This document shows, piece by piece, positions 26,701 through 34,348 of a stretch of 64,000 nt of DNA. Origin of the DNA: Tenacibaculum aquimarinum. Its GTDB lineage: Bacteria; Bacteroidota; Bacteroidia; Flavobacteriales; Flavobacteriaceae. The notes under the pieces are model-generated. The model had not been told where the DNA came from. It was given only the letters and a program-made list of their open reading frames with translations, and ran no database searches. Made by a program: the position numbers and the translations under genes. The stretch is taken from assembly GCF_022478115.1 (NCBI RefSeq), contig NZ_JAKGSC010000002.1, forward strand, positions 124,001-188,000, given 5' to 3'. Position 1 is the stretch's first letter. Every line of letters starts with the position of its first letter.

Positions 26701-28131
26701 TCAATATTTTCTTCTATCTTTCCATTTATACTTTTCCTTATTTGACAAATTCCATTTTTCCAAATTTGAAAGCATTTTCTCAATTTGTTCTTTATCGAGC
26801 CAAGTTCCGTTAACAAAAACTCCATTAATAGTTCTTGTGTTTTTAATGTCTTCAAGTGGATTTGCATCTAACAAAATTAGGTCTGCATATTTGTTTATTT
26901 CTATAGTTCCGATATTGTTTTCGATTTCTAACCATTCAGCAGGTAATCGTGTTGCTGAAAATAAAGCTTCTTCATTTGTTAGACCTGCATCGACTAATAA
27001 TTCTAGTTCGTCGTGAAGTGAGAAACCTGTTACTATGCCAGAAACTCCTGCATCGGTTCCTGCTACCATTGGTACTCCTGCTTCTTTAAATGCTACAACC
27101 ATTCCTTTATGAAATGTAATTAAGCTATCTAAATAATCAATAAATTCTGAACTTGAATGTTTATTGTAATTGTTCGATGTTAACCATTTATCTTGTAAAA
27201 GTGGATGTACATACTTTAATGTCTCCATTAGTCGAATTGAATCGAGCGATTGAACTTGGTCTCTTATCTTGACGATAGCTATTAAATTAGGGATTAGCCA
27301 CGTATCATTTTCTTTTGATAATTGAGCGAAATATTGAGCATCTTTTTTTGTCTTGGTCTGATTTCTTATTTGTTTAGAAAATTCCTCTGCGTGAGCAACT
27401 AAACCAAAATTTGGTACAAAAGCTTTTTCTGTTTGACCTTTAAACGCATCTGGAATATGTCCAACAACCTTGAGCCCTTGTTTTTTTGATTCGTCGATAA
27501 TGGTTTCGAAAGATTCAATATTCAACTTAGAGTAGACTTTGACAAAGTTGTAACCTTCAGCTTTTATACTTCGGACTACCTGTCTTGCATCTGAAGCTGT
27601 ATTTACAATTCTTCCACTATTATTTGGGTTTCCACCATTTATCAATGCTGCTATTGCCATTCTTGGACCAATAACTTTTCCTTTTGCAATCTCATTCCTT
27701 TGCCCAAAGTGTTCAACTCTACCTTCAAGTTCAAATATAGTAGTGACACCATTAGCTATATATGTTGTCATAACATCTTGTGTGTCCATAAAAAATGTAG
27801 CTCCTTGAGTTGGTGCGTTTTCTCTGAAATTTAAATCTGCATTTGTGTGAACGTGCATATCAACGAGACCAGGAATTAACCATTTTCCAGTTCCGTCTAT
27901 AATTTTTGCATTATTAGGAATAGTTTCATTGATAGACAGGATTTTTTTATTTTTTATTACTACTGTTGCATTTTCAATGAGATTATTTTCAATTGTCATT
28001 GGAATTATATTCACATTCTTGATTACAAAAAGAGATTGTTCTTTTGGTTTGTTTTCAGTTGAATTTGAACATCCGTAAAAAGTAAAGGCAAATAATAAAA
28101 TGACAAAGTTCAAATGTTTAAAATAGTTCAT
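26701..28131 (-). CDS. Amidohydrolase-family lipoprotein, cassette cargo
   Basis: 476 residues from the ATG at 28131; an ATG at 28161 adds ten residues ahead of a good signal peptide and is less likely. The signal peptide ends in a lipobox (FTFYGC). The metal-dependent amidohydrolase fold is clear: PGLVDMHVH supplies two histidine ligands, VVGHIP and VAHAEE further histidines, and AGTDAG the catalytic aspartate; a C-terminal beta part has GTIEINKYADLILLDANPLEDI. Relatives include imidazolonepropionase-like and prolidase-like enzymes, so the substrate is uncertain. It fills one cassette bounded by GTTAGGCACA (26682-26691) and its exact complement TGTGCCTAAC (28211-28220). Confidence 0.88.
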   Translation of the reverse strand: MNYFKHLNFVILLFAFTFYGCSNSTENKPKEQSLFVIKNVNIIPMTIENNLIENATVVIKNKKILSINETIPNNAKIIDGTGKWLIPGLVDMHVHTNADLNFRENAPTQGATFFMDTQDVMTTYIANGVTTIFELEGRVEHFGQRNEIAKGKVIGPRMAIAALINGGNPNNSGRIVNTASDARQVVRSIKAEGYNFVKVYSKLNIESFETIIDESKKQGLKVVGHIPDAFKGQTEKAFVPNFGLVAHAEEFSKQIRNQTKTKKDAQYFAQLSKENDTWLIPNLIAIVKIRDQVQSLDSIRLMETLKYVHPLLQDKWLTSNNYNKHSSSEFIDYLDSLITFHKGMVVAFKEAGVPMVAGTDAGVSGIVTGFSLHDELELLVDAGLTNEEALFSATRLPAEWLEIENNIGTIEINKYADLILLDANPLEDIKNTRTINGVFVNGTWLDKEQIEKMLSNLEKWNLSNKEKYKWKDRRKY

Positions 28132-28210
28132 TAAGTGTTTTTTATTTAAAAGACTAATCAATATGCTAATTGTTACAGTTTTCTTTAGTAGTTACACCGT
28201 TTTTTTAAAT

Positions 28211-28350
28211 TGTGCCTAACGTGTTTTTGTATGGAAAGTTGCGTTTTAAGTTGACGGCTATTTTCCGCAGGAAAATAGGAGTTGACAGAAATGCAACAAC
28301 CTTTAATTAAGTACTAATTTAGCAATTTTTTATACAAGGTGTTGGCATTA
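28211..28350 (-). repeat. Cassette spacer element C (attC-like)
   Basis: The best preserved element, 140 bases. Left core TGTGCCTAAC (28211-28220, RYYYAAC as GCCTAAC); right core GTTGGCATTA (28341-28350). GTTGCGTTT pairs with AAATGCAAC except at one base, and a perfect tip hairpin is TATTTTCC GCA GGAAAATA (28259-28277). An unpaired asymmetric stretch, TTAATTAAGTACTAATTTAG, lies on the right side. Confidence 0.7.
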
Positions 28351-28353
28351 GTT

Positions 28354-28875
28354 TTAATTCAGAATGTTTAATGTTTCATTTATAAATTTGATAAATTCGA
28401 ATTCAACTTTCCATTTTTTGTTATGGTAAATTCCTTCAGTAATTATTTTCGGATTTTTATAATTAGAAAATTCAGAATCATTATATTTATTTTTCCCATT
28501 TTCCAATGGATGAGTATCTGTTTCTTCAAAATCAATTGAATAATATTCGGCGTGAATAATTTTGTTACAAGATTCTCTATAGTTAAGGTTTTTAATTTCC
28601 TTATTTTCATATTTTATTTTTCCAACTAAACCATAATTTTCTGCATTTAAACTATGCATATCTAAAATAGCTCTAATTAGTCCAGCTAATTCTATTAATT
28701 CTTTGAAGAAAGTTTTTTGAAAAGAGTCTTTAAAGTCAGTTCCAAACTTACACCAATATTCATTGTATGGATGAACCATTTTTTGGAAGTCATATTCAGC
28801 TAATAAAAATGCGCTTAATTTCCAACATTTCTCGCTTATTAATTCTCCAGTTTGTTCAACTTGTAATTTTTCCAT
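28354..28875 (-). CDS. Hypothetical protein, cassette cargo, weak HEPN-like motif
   Basis: 173 residues, soluble, no signal peptide, and not a family I can name. The N-terminal half is helical and aromatic (KCWKLSAFLLAEYDFQKMVHPYNEYWCKFG, FFKELIELAGLIRAILDMHSLNAENYG). RESCNKIIHAEYY has an Arg and a His separated by seven residues, close to but outside the Rx4-6H rule of HEPN nucleases. The C-terminal part is beta-rich (IITEGIYHNKKWKVEFEFIKFINETL). It follows the 82-residue membrane protein gene on the minus strand after 9 bases, and the two share one cassette. A HEPN-like role is only a suggestion. Confidence 0.65.
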   Translation of the reverse strand: MEKLQVEQTGELISEKCWKLSAFLLAEYDFQKMVHPYNEYWCKFGTDFKDSFQKTFFKELIELAGLIRAILDMHSLNAENYGLVGKIKYENKEIKNLNYRESCNKIIHAEYYSIDFEETDTHPLENGKNKYNDSEFSNYKNPKIITEGIYHNKKWKVEFEFIKFINETLNILN

Positions 28876-28884
28876 TTTAAATTT

Positions 28885-29133
28885 TTACTTTCTTTCATTA
28901 ATTTTTTTTTCAAAATATGGTTTTGCCAAATTTCGAAGTATTATATAAATTATGATAAAAGCGACCACAATTAAAGTTCCACTTAAACTCGTTTTTTCTT
29001 CGGGTATTCTGCCTAAAAAATAAAGTAAAGTTCTTATTCCAACAAATATTGACGCTATAATCAAAACACCATAAAAGAAGTTGATAGTTTTCCACAAGTA
29101 TTCAAATATTATTTCTTTTTCGTCTTTTTCCAA
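28885..29133 (-). CDS. Small two-helix membrane protein, cassette cargo
   Basis: 82 residues with two membrane segments (INFFYGVLIIASIFVGIRTLLYFLG and LSGTLIVVAFIIIYIILRNLA), an acidic N-terminus MEKDEKEIIFEYLW and a basic end FEKKINERK. No family is recognised. It is the first gene of a two-gene cassette; the 173-residue gene begins 9 bases after its stop. A pair of soluble and small membrane proteins in one cassette hints at a linked function, but this is inference. Confidence 0.6.
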   Translation of the reverse strand: MEKDEKEIIFEYLWKTINFFYGVLIIASIFVGIRTLLYFLGRIPEEKTSLSGTLIVVAFIIIYIILRNLAKPYFEKKINERK

Positions 29134-29147
29134 TGTTAGTTTTTAAT

Positions 29148-29201
29148 TAATGCCAACGTATTATATAGTAAGTTTTATAGTCGTTATCCCATAATGATAA
29201 C
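29148..29201 (-). repeat. Half cassette spacer element D at the acyl-CoA ligase edge
   Basis: TAATGCCAAC (29148-29157) is the exact complement of the GTTGGCATTA core at 28341-28350, closing the two-gene cassette. A short hairpin, GTTATC and GATAAC (29183-29201), follows. No matching distal core is seen before the acyl-CoA ligase terminator, so this looks like half an element. Confidence 0.55.
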
Positions 29202-29257
29202 TTTTAAAGAATGTGTTTTGTTTAATTACAAATTTAGAAATAGGCTAAAATATTGGA

Positions 29258-29286
29258 ATAGAAAACTCGTAACTTTCGTTACGAGT
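29258..29286 (-). terminator. Rho-independent terminator of the first acyl-CoA ligase
   Basis: ACTCGTAAC (29265-29273) pairs perfectly with GTTACGAGT (29278-29286) around a TTTC loop; on the minus strand the stem is followed by TTTTCTATT. It separates the core gene from the cassette array. Confidence 0.85.
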
Positions 29287-29293
29287 CTGTATT

Positions 29294-31075
29294 TTATCCT
29301 CTATAAATTTCTTCGTACAAATCGTTATAAATCTTTTTAATAACTGTACGTTTCATTTTCATTGTTGGTGTAAGATGTCCAGCTTCTAATGTCCACTCGT
29401 CTGGTGTTAATTTAAAAACTTTAATCTGTTCCCATTTACCAAAACAGCTATTACATAATTTAACAGCTTTAGTAAACTCTTCTACTACTTTTTCGTTTGC
29501 AATTAAGTCTTTATTAGAAGTGTAGCTAATATTATTTTCTTTAGCCCATTCTTTTAAATACTCAAAATTTGGTTGAATTAATGCTGCTGGCATTTTTTCT
29601 CCTTCTCCAACAACCATAACTTGTTCAACAAACATAGATTGTTTTAATTCTCCTTCTAATAAAGGTGGTACAACATATTTTCCTCCAGAAGTTTTAAACA
29701 TTTCTTTAGTTCTTCCGGTAATCTTTAAAAAGCCATCTGCATCAATTTCTCCTTTATCTCCTGAGTGAAAGTAGCCGTCTTTAATAACTTCAGCAGTTTT
29801 TTCTGGATCTTTGTAATAGCCTTGCATTACATTTGGTCCTTTTATTAAAATCTCTCCATTCTCTGCAATTTTAACTTCAACACCTTCAATAACTTTACCT
29901 ACGGTTCCAACTCTAAAGCCTTTTTTGCCTCCATATTCAATAAAATTTACAGACGTTACAGGAGAGGTTTCGGTTAATCCATAACCTTCCATTATAGGCA
30001 TTCCTGCGGCTGCAAAAATACGTGTTAAACGAGGTTGTAATGCAGCGCTACCAGAAACCATTAATTTTAATTTTCCGCCCAAAGCGTCTTGCCATTTAGA
30101 AAATATAAGTTTGCGTGCTAAACCTAATTGTTTTTCATACCACCAACCGTTTTGTCCGTATGGCTCATAACGTAATCCTAAGTTTACTGCCCAGAAAAAT
30201 AATTTCTTTTTTATTCCTGTTAAGTCTTCACCTTTTAAGATTATTTTGTCGTATATCTTTTCATATAAACGCGGTACAGCCGTCATAACATCGGGCTTAA
30301 TTTCTTGTGCATTTTCGGTTAATTTATCAATTCCTTCAGCAAAATAAATTTCTGCTCCACAAAATTGATATAAATACAGAATCATTCTTTCAAATACATG
30401 ACAAACTGGTAAAAAGCTTAAAGCTTTGTCTTTACCGTATTCTAATGGAACTGGATCGTCACTGGCTAACACGTTGGAAACAATATTTCCGTGAGATAAC
30501 ATAACTCCTTTTGGTCTTCCTGTTGTACCAGAGGTATAAATTAAAGTAGCTAAATCGTTTGGTGTTACTTCATTTTTTCTAGCTTCAACTTCTTCTTGAT
30601 TACTAGTGTCTTTACCAAGTTCTAAAACTTCATTCCAGTTTTTTTCTCCAGCAATGTCATCAAAAGTAAAAATTTCTTTTAAGCTTGTATTTCCTTTAAT
30701 TTGATTCAGTTTTTCAAGTATTGTTGAATCAGAAACAAAGCAATAAGTTGCTTCAGAATGATTTAAAACATACTCGTAATCTTCTTTAGAAATTGTAGGG
30801 TAAATTGGTACATTTTGCGCTCCAACTTGTAATATACCTATATCGCAAATGTTCCACTCAGTTCTGTTAGTAGAAGAAATTACAGCAATTTTATCGTTAG
30901 GTTTTATTCCTAATTTTAATAATCCTCTACTAATTGCATTAGCTTGGTCTACATATTCCTGTGATGAAGTAGAAATCCATTTACCATTGTATTTTGTTGT
31001 TAATGCTTTATCTAGATTGTATTTTTCTAGTTGATAATAAGGAAAATCAAAAATGCGTGTAATTTCTATTGCCAT
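29294..31075 (-). CDS. Long-chain fatty acid--CoA ligase, paralogue 1
   Basis: 593 residues of the ANL adenylating superfamily: P-loop YTSGTTGRPKGVMLSHGN, the GYGLTETSPVTS A5 motif, HSGDKGEIDADGFLKITGR (A7-A8), and a C-terminal lysine region HLTPTMKMKRTVIKK. It would activate long-chain fatty acids to acyl-CoA via an acyl-adenylate in the cytoplasm, at the entry to beta-oxidation or lipid recycling. A close paralogue lies 75 bases upstream on the same strand, with the same length, motifs and C-terminus (LTPTMKMKR), which points to tandem duplication. The gene ends in a strong terminator. Substrate chain length cannot be read from the sequence. Confidence 0.92.
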   Translation of the reverse strand: MAIEITRIFDFPYYQLEKYNLDKALTTKYNGKWISTSSQEYVDQANAISRGLLKLGIKPNDKIAVISSTNRTEWNICDIGILQVGAQNVPIYPTISKEDYEYVLNHSEATYCFVSDSTILEKLNQIKGNTSLKEIFTFDDIAGEKNWNEVLELGKDTSNQEEVEARKNEVTPNDLATLIYTSGTTGRPKGVMLSHGNIVSNVLASDDPVPLEYGKDKALSFLPVCHVFERMILYLYQFCGAEIYFAEGIDKLTENAQEIKPDVMTAVPRLYEKIYDKIILKGEDLTGIKKKLFFWAVNLGLRYEPYGQNGWWYEKQLGLARKLIFSKWQDALGGKLKLMVSGSAALQPRLTRIFAAAGMPIMEGYGLTETSPVTSVNFIEYGGKKGFRVGTVGKVIEGVEVKIAENGEILIKGPNVMQGYYKDPEKTAEVIKDGYFHSGDKGEIDADGFLKITGRTKEMFKTSGGKYVVPPLLEGELKQSMFVEQVMVVGEGEKMPAALIQPNFEYLKEWAKENNISYTSNKDLIANEKVVEEFTKAVKLCNSCFGKWEQIKVFKLTPDEWTLEAGHLTPTMKMKRTVIKKIYNDLYEEIYRG

Positions 31076-31150
31076 AAATTTCTGTTTTGAAGAACTGCAA
31101 AGTAGTAAAATTACATTGATTTAACAAATAGAAAATTTATAGGTTTAAAA

Positions 31151-32914
31151 TTAAGAATTATATATTTTTTGATATAGTTTTTTGTATTTTTCTTTAATTA
31201 CCTTTCTTTTCATTTTCATAGTAGGAGTGAGGCATTCATTTTCTATAGTCCATTGTTCTGGAGTAATTTCGAAACGTTTTATTTGTTCCCATTTTCCAAA
31301 CTTTTTATTGTAAAAATCTACTTCTTCTTGTATTCTTTCTATTATTTTTTTATCAGAAGTAATGTCTATAATTTTATGATTGTGTCTTTTAGCCCAATCT
31401 GCAATAAATTCAAACTGAACTTGTATTAATGCTGCTGGCATTTTTTCTCCTTCACCAATAACCATAATTTGTTCTATAAATCGAGATTGTTTAAACTCGC
31501 TTTCTAATGCTGCAGGAGCAATATATTTTCCTCCAGAGGTTTTAAATATTTCTTTTTTACGGTCTGTTATTGTTAAAAAACCTTCGTTGTCTAATACGCC
31601 AATATCTCCAGTGTGTAAATAACCGTTAATTATTGTTCTATTTGTTAACGCTTCATTTTTATAGTAGCCTAACATTACGTTTTCTCCTTTCATTAAAATT
31701 TCACCGTCTTCAGCAATTTTAATTTCTACACCTTCTAATGGTTTACCTACAGATCCAATTTTTAGATTATTGTTTCTTAGGTCATTTACTGTTCCTCCTG
31801 GTGAAGACTCTGTCATTCCGTAACCTTCAAAAACAGGAATTCCTGCAGCTGTAAATACTCTAATTAATCTTTGTTGTAAAGGAGCACTTCCAGATACCAT
31901 GAACTCTAAGTTGTTTCCTAAAGCTTCTCTCCATTTAGAAAAAATAATTTTATTAGCTATTTTAAGTTTAAAATGATACCAATTTCCGTTTTTGTAATAG
32001 GGTTCATATTTTTCAGCAAGTGCTAAAGCCCAAAAGAATAATTGCTTTTTTAAGCCTTTTAAATTACTTCCTTTATCTACAATTTTATCAAATATTTTTT
32101 CTAATAATCTTGGAACAACTGCTAAAAAATGAGGTTTTATTTCTCTGATATTGTCTCCAATTTTTTCTAAACTTTCTGCAAAATAAACTTCAAACCCTTT
32201 GTATAAATTATAATATGAAGCGGTACGTTCATAAATATGACAAATAGGTAAGTAGCTTAAAACACGTTTTTTAGAAGAATTTAAGTTAAATGCTTTTGCA
32301 GTTTTAAAAACAGTAAAAACAATATTATTATGACTAAGCATTACGCCTTTAGGAGTTCCTGTTGTTCCAGAAGTGTAAATAATTGTAGCTAAATCGTTTG
32401 GTTTTACATTGTCTTTTAATATTTCTATTTCAGATGTATAATCTTTAGTGGTTCCAATTTCTAAGAAGTTAGTAAAACTGTGGTCCATTTCTAATTCTTC
32501 TAAAGAGAAAATACCTTTAAGTTGTGTTTTGCTTTCTATGGATTTTACTTTGTTATATAAATCGTTGTTGGAAACAAAACAATATTGTGCGTCAGAATGA
32601 TTTAAGATGTATTCGTAATCCTTTTCGGAAAGTGTTGCATATAAAGGAACATTTTGCGCTCCGATTTGTAAGATACCAACATCTAAAATATGCCAATTAG
32701 GATTATTATGTTCTGTAATTACAGCTATTTTATCGTTTGGTTTTACTCCTAATTTTAATAAAGAACTACTTACTTTATTTGCAGAGTGAATTAATTCTTC
32801 AGTAGAAATAGATTTCCATTCGTTATTAACTTTGTAGTTGTAGCATTTTTCTTGAGGGCAATTTCTTAGTTGATTATAAGCAAAATCGAAAATACGTGTT
32901 ATAGTTTTAGACAT
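31151..32914 (-). CDS. Long-chain fatty acid--CoA ligase, paralogue 2
   Basis: 587 residues with the same architecture as the neighbour: YTSGTTGTPKGVMLSHNN P-loop, EGYGMTESSPGGTVN, LHTGDIGVLDNEGFLTITDRKKE, and a C-terminal ECLTPTMKMKRKVIK. Both belong to the group of bacterial AMP-binding ligases near 590 residues. It is expressed ahead of paralogue 1 on the minus strand. Upstream lies a leader with a stem-loop and a terminator-like hairpin just before the ATG at 32914, so expression may depend on read-through. Divergence of the two paralogues suggests separate substrates or conditions. Confidence 0.92.
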   Translation of the reverse strand: MSKTITRIFDFAYNQLRNCPQEKCYNYKVNNEWKSISTEELIHSANKVSSSLLKLGVKPNDKIAVITEHNNPNWHILDVGILQIGAQNVPLYATLSEKDYEYILNHSDAQYCFVSNNDLYNKVKSIESKTQLKGIFSLEELEMDHSFTNFLEIGTTKDYTSEIEILKDNVKPNDLATIIYTSGTTGTPKGVMLSHNNIVFTVFKTAKAFNLNSSKKRVLSYLPICHIYERTASYYNLYKGFEVYFAESLEKIGDNIREIKPHFLAVVPRLLEKIFDKIVDKGSNLKGLKKQLFFWALALAEKYEPYYKNGNWYHFKLKIANKIIFSKWREALGNNLEFMVSGSAPLQQRLIRVFTAAGIPVFEGYGMTESSPGGTVNDLRNNNLKIGSVGKPLEGVEIKIAEDGEILMKGENVMLGYYKNEALTNRTIINGYLHTGDIGVLDNEGFLTITDRKKEIFKTSGGKYIAPAALESEFKQSRFIEQIMVIGEGEKMPAALIQVQFEFIADWAKRHNHKIIDITSDKKIIERIQEEVDFYNKKFGKWEQIKRFEITPEQWTIENECLTPTMKMKRKVIKEKYKKLYQKIYNS

Positions 32915-32942
32915 AAAAGGAGTTTATGATGCTAAAGCTAAT

Positions 32943-33016
32943 AAAAAAAATCGGTTTCTGTAAAAACAGTAACCGATTTAAGAATTCATAAATTAGCCCC
33001 CTAACTCTAATTTATG
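32943..33016 (-). ncRNA. Candidate attenuator leader or small RNA upstream of the acyl-CoA ligase genes
   Basis: On the minus strand a perfect 11-base stem-loop (33006-33016 with 32986-32996; TCATAAATTAG and CTAATTTATGA arms) is followed by a 14-base stem with one mismatch (32966-32979 with 32948-32961) and eight T residues, which is a standard intrinsic terminator. A TATATTTG box at 33020-33027 would start a transcript here. The transcript would be a free RNA of about 70 nt or a leader that stops before the ATG at 32914 unless anti-terminated. The second hairpin could instead be the terminator of the aminotransferase operon. Confidence 0.5.
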
Positions 33017-33019
33017 AAA

Positions 33020-33027
33020 CAAATATA
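33020..33027 (-). promoter_or_regulatory. -7 promoter box for the leader RNA and acyl-CoA ligase genes
   Basis: TATATTTG on the minus strand matches TAnnTTTG and lies just before the first stem-loop. No TTG is seen at 19-21 bases upstream, so confidence is limited. Confidence 0.4.
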
Positions 33028-33154
33028 ATTATATTTTTCTTATTTTGTGGTGTGTTTTAATAATATTTAAAGAATTACTTTAGTGTTATGTTAAATTTTT
33101 AGTTTATATAACCATTTTTAAACAGTTGATTTACAGGTTTTAATATTCAATCCG

Positions 33155-34348
33155 CTATAACTTGTTAGTCAAGTTTTTTTGATTAATGATATTAATTAAT
33201 ATCGTACATCCTTCTATTAATTCTTTATCAGAAACATTTAAAGGAGGTGTGATTCTAATTGCATTTTTCTCAAAAAGGAGCCAAAATAATATCAATCCTT
33301 TATCTAAACAATCTAGAATTACTTCAGATGTAATTTCTGGAGTTTCTAAAATTAAAGCTAACATTAAACCTTTTCCTCTTATTTCTTTTATTGAAGGATG
33401 CTTTAAATGTTTTCTAATTAATTCTTCTTTCCTTATAGTTTCATTTATTAATGAAGAAGTAACTATTTCATTTACTGTAGCTAAACCTGCGGCAGCAATT
33501 ACAGGATGACCACCAAAGGTTGTTATATGACCTAGTTTGGGATTATCTTTTAGAATATCCATTATTTCTATTGATGAAATAAAAGCGCCAATTGGCATTC
33601 CGCCACCTAAACCTTTACCAGCAATAATAATATCTGGTATTACATTGTAATTTTCAAATCCCCAAAATTTACCTGTACGTCCAATTCCAGTTTGTATTTC
33701 ATCTAAAATTAATAAAGCACCCACTTCTGTGCAGCGTTGTTTTATTTTCTGTAAATAATTATCTTTGGGTTCAATAAAACCTGCGCCACCTTGAATTGTT
33801 TCTAATATTACTGCTGCAGTTTTGGTTGTTATTTTTTTAATATCAAGAACATTGTTAAATTCAATAAACTTAACACCTGGAATTAATGGCCTAAAAGCAC
33901 TGTTTTGTTCCTCAGCACCACAAACACTCATTGCACCTTGTGTATTACCGTGATATGCGTTCTTTGCAGAGATTATTTCGCTACGTTCCGTAAATCTTTT
34001 AGCTAATTTTAAAGCGCCTTCTGTAGCTTCTGTACCTGAATTTGTTAAATATATAGATTGTAGGTTTTTAGGTAATGTTTTTGCTAGGGCTTTACAAAGT
34101 TGTAATTGTGGTTGCTGAATAAATTCTCCATAAACCATTACATGATCGTAAGTTTCTAATTGCTCTTTTACAGCATTAACAACTTTAGGATGACTGTGCC
34201 CTAAACTGTTTGCGGAAACTCCAGCAACAAAATCTAAATACTTTTTACCTTTCGAGTCATAAATATAACTTCCTTTTGCCTTTGAAATTTCTAAAGCAAG
34301 TGGGTGAGGAGTAGTTTGTGCTTGATATTTGTAAAAGTCTGATTTCAT
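33155..34348 (-). CDS. Class III PLP-dependent aminotransferase
   Basis: 397 residues, ArgD/GabT-like. Features: SNSLGHSHPKVV, the YLTNSGTEATEGALKLAKR phosphate-binding loop, LILDEIQTGIGRTGKF with the PLP-contacting aspartate, and the PLP lysine in IIAGKGLGGGMPIGAF. The fold transfers an amino group, commonly from acetylornithine, ornithine or another omega-amine to 2-oxoglutarate; the substrate here cannot be fixed. Its ATG overlaps the stop of the OstA-like gene by one base (TAATG), so the two are translationally coupled. I see no arginine biosynthesis genes next to it, which argues against assuming ArgD. Confidence 0.88.
   Translation of the reverse strand: MKSDFYKYQAQTTPHPLALEISKAKGSYIYDSKGKKYLDFVAGVSANSLGHSHPKVVNAVKEQLETYDHVMVYGEFIQQPQLQLCKALAKTLPKNLQSIYLTNSGTEATEGALKLAKRFTERSEIISAKNAYHGNTQGAMSVCGAEEQNSAFRPLIPGVKFIEFNNVLDIKKITTKTAAVILETIQGGAGFIEPKDNYLQKIKQRCTEVGALLILDEIQTGIGRTGKFWGFENYNVIPDIIIAGKGLGGGMPIGAFISSIEIMDILKDNPKLGHITTFGGHPVIAAAGLATVNEIVTSSLINETIRKEELIRKHLKHPSIKEIRGKGLMLALILETPEITSEVILDCLDKGLILFWLLFEKNAIRITPPLNVSDKELIEGCTILINIINQKNLTNKL

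Noticed and set aside
26673-26867. Alternative frame at the end of the amidohydrolase gene
   Set aside because: The amidohydrolase frame carries the conserved GTIEINKYADL and closing segment here; the other frame has no homology I can see.
28910-29095. Alternative minus-strand frame over the 82-residue membrane protein
   Set aside because: It overlaps the better frame that starts with ATG and has two clean membrane segments; this one has no clear pattern.
25150-29205. The spacer elements as a CRISPR array or simple tandem repeat
   Set aside because: The spacing is 0.6-1.5 kb, genes lie between the copies, and copies are inverted-repeat structures of different length, none of which fits CRISPR.
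25150-29205. The array as an insertion sequence or transposon
   Set aside because: No transposase is coded in the segment, and no uniform terminal repeat or target duplication bounds the whole of it.
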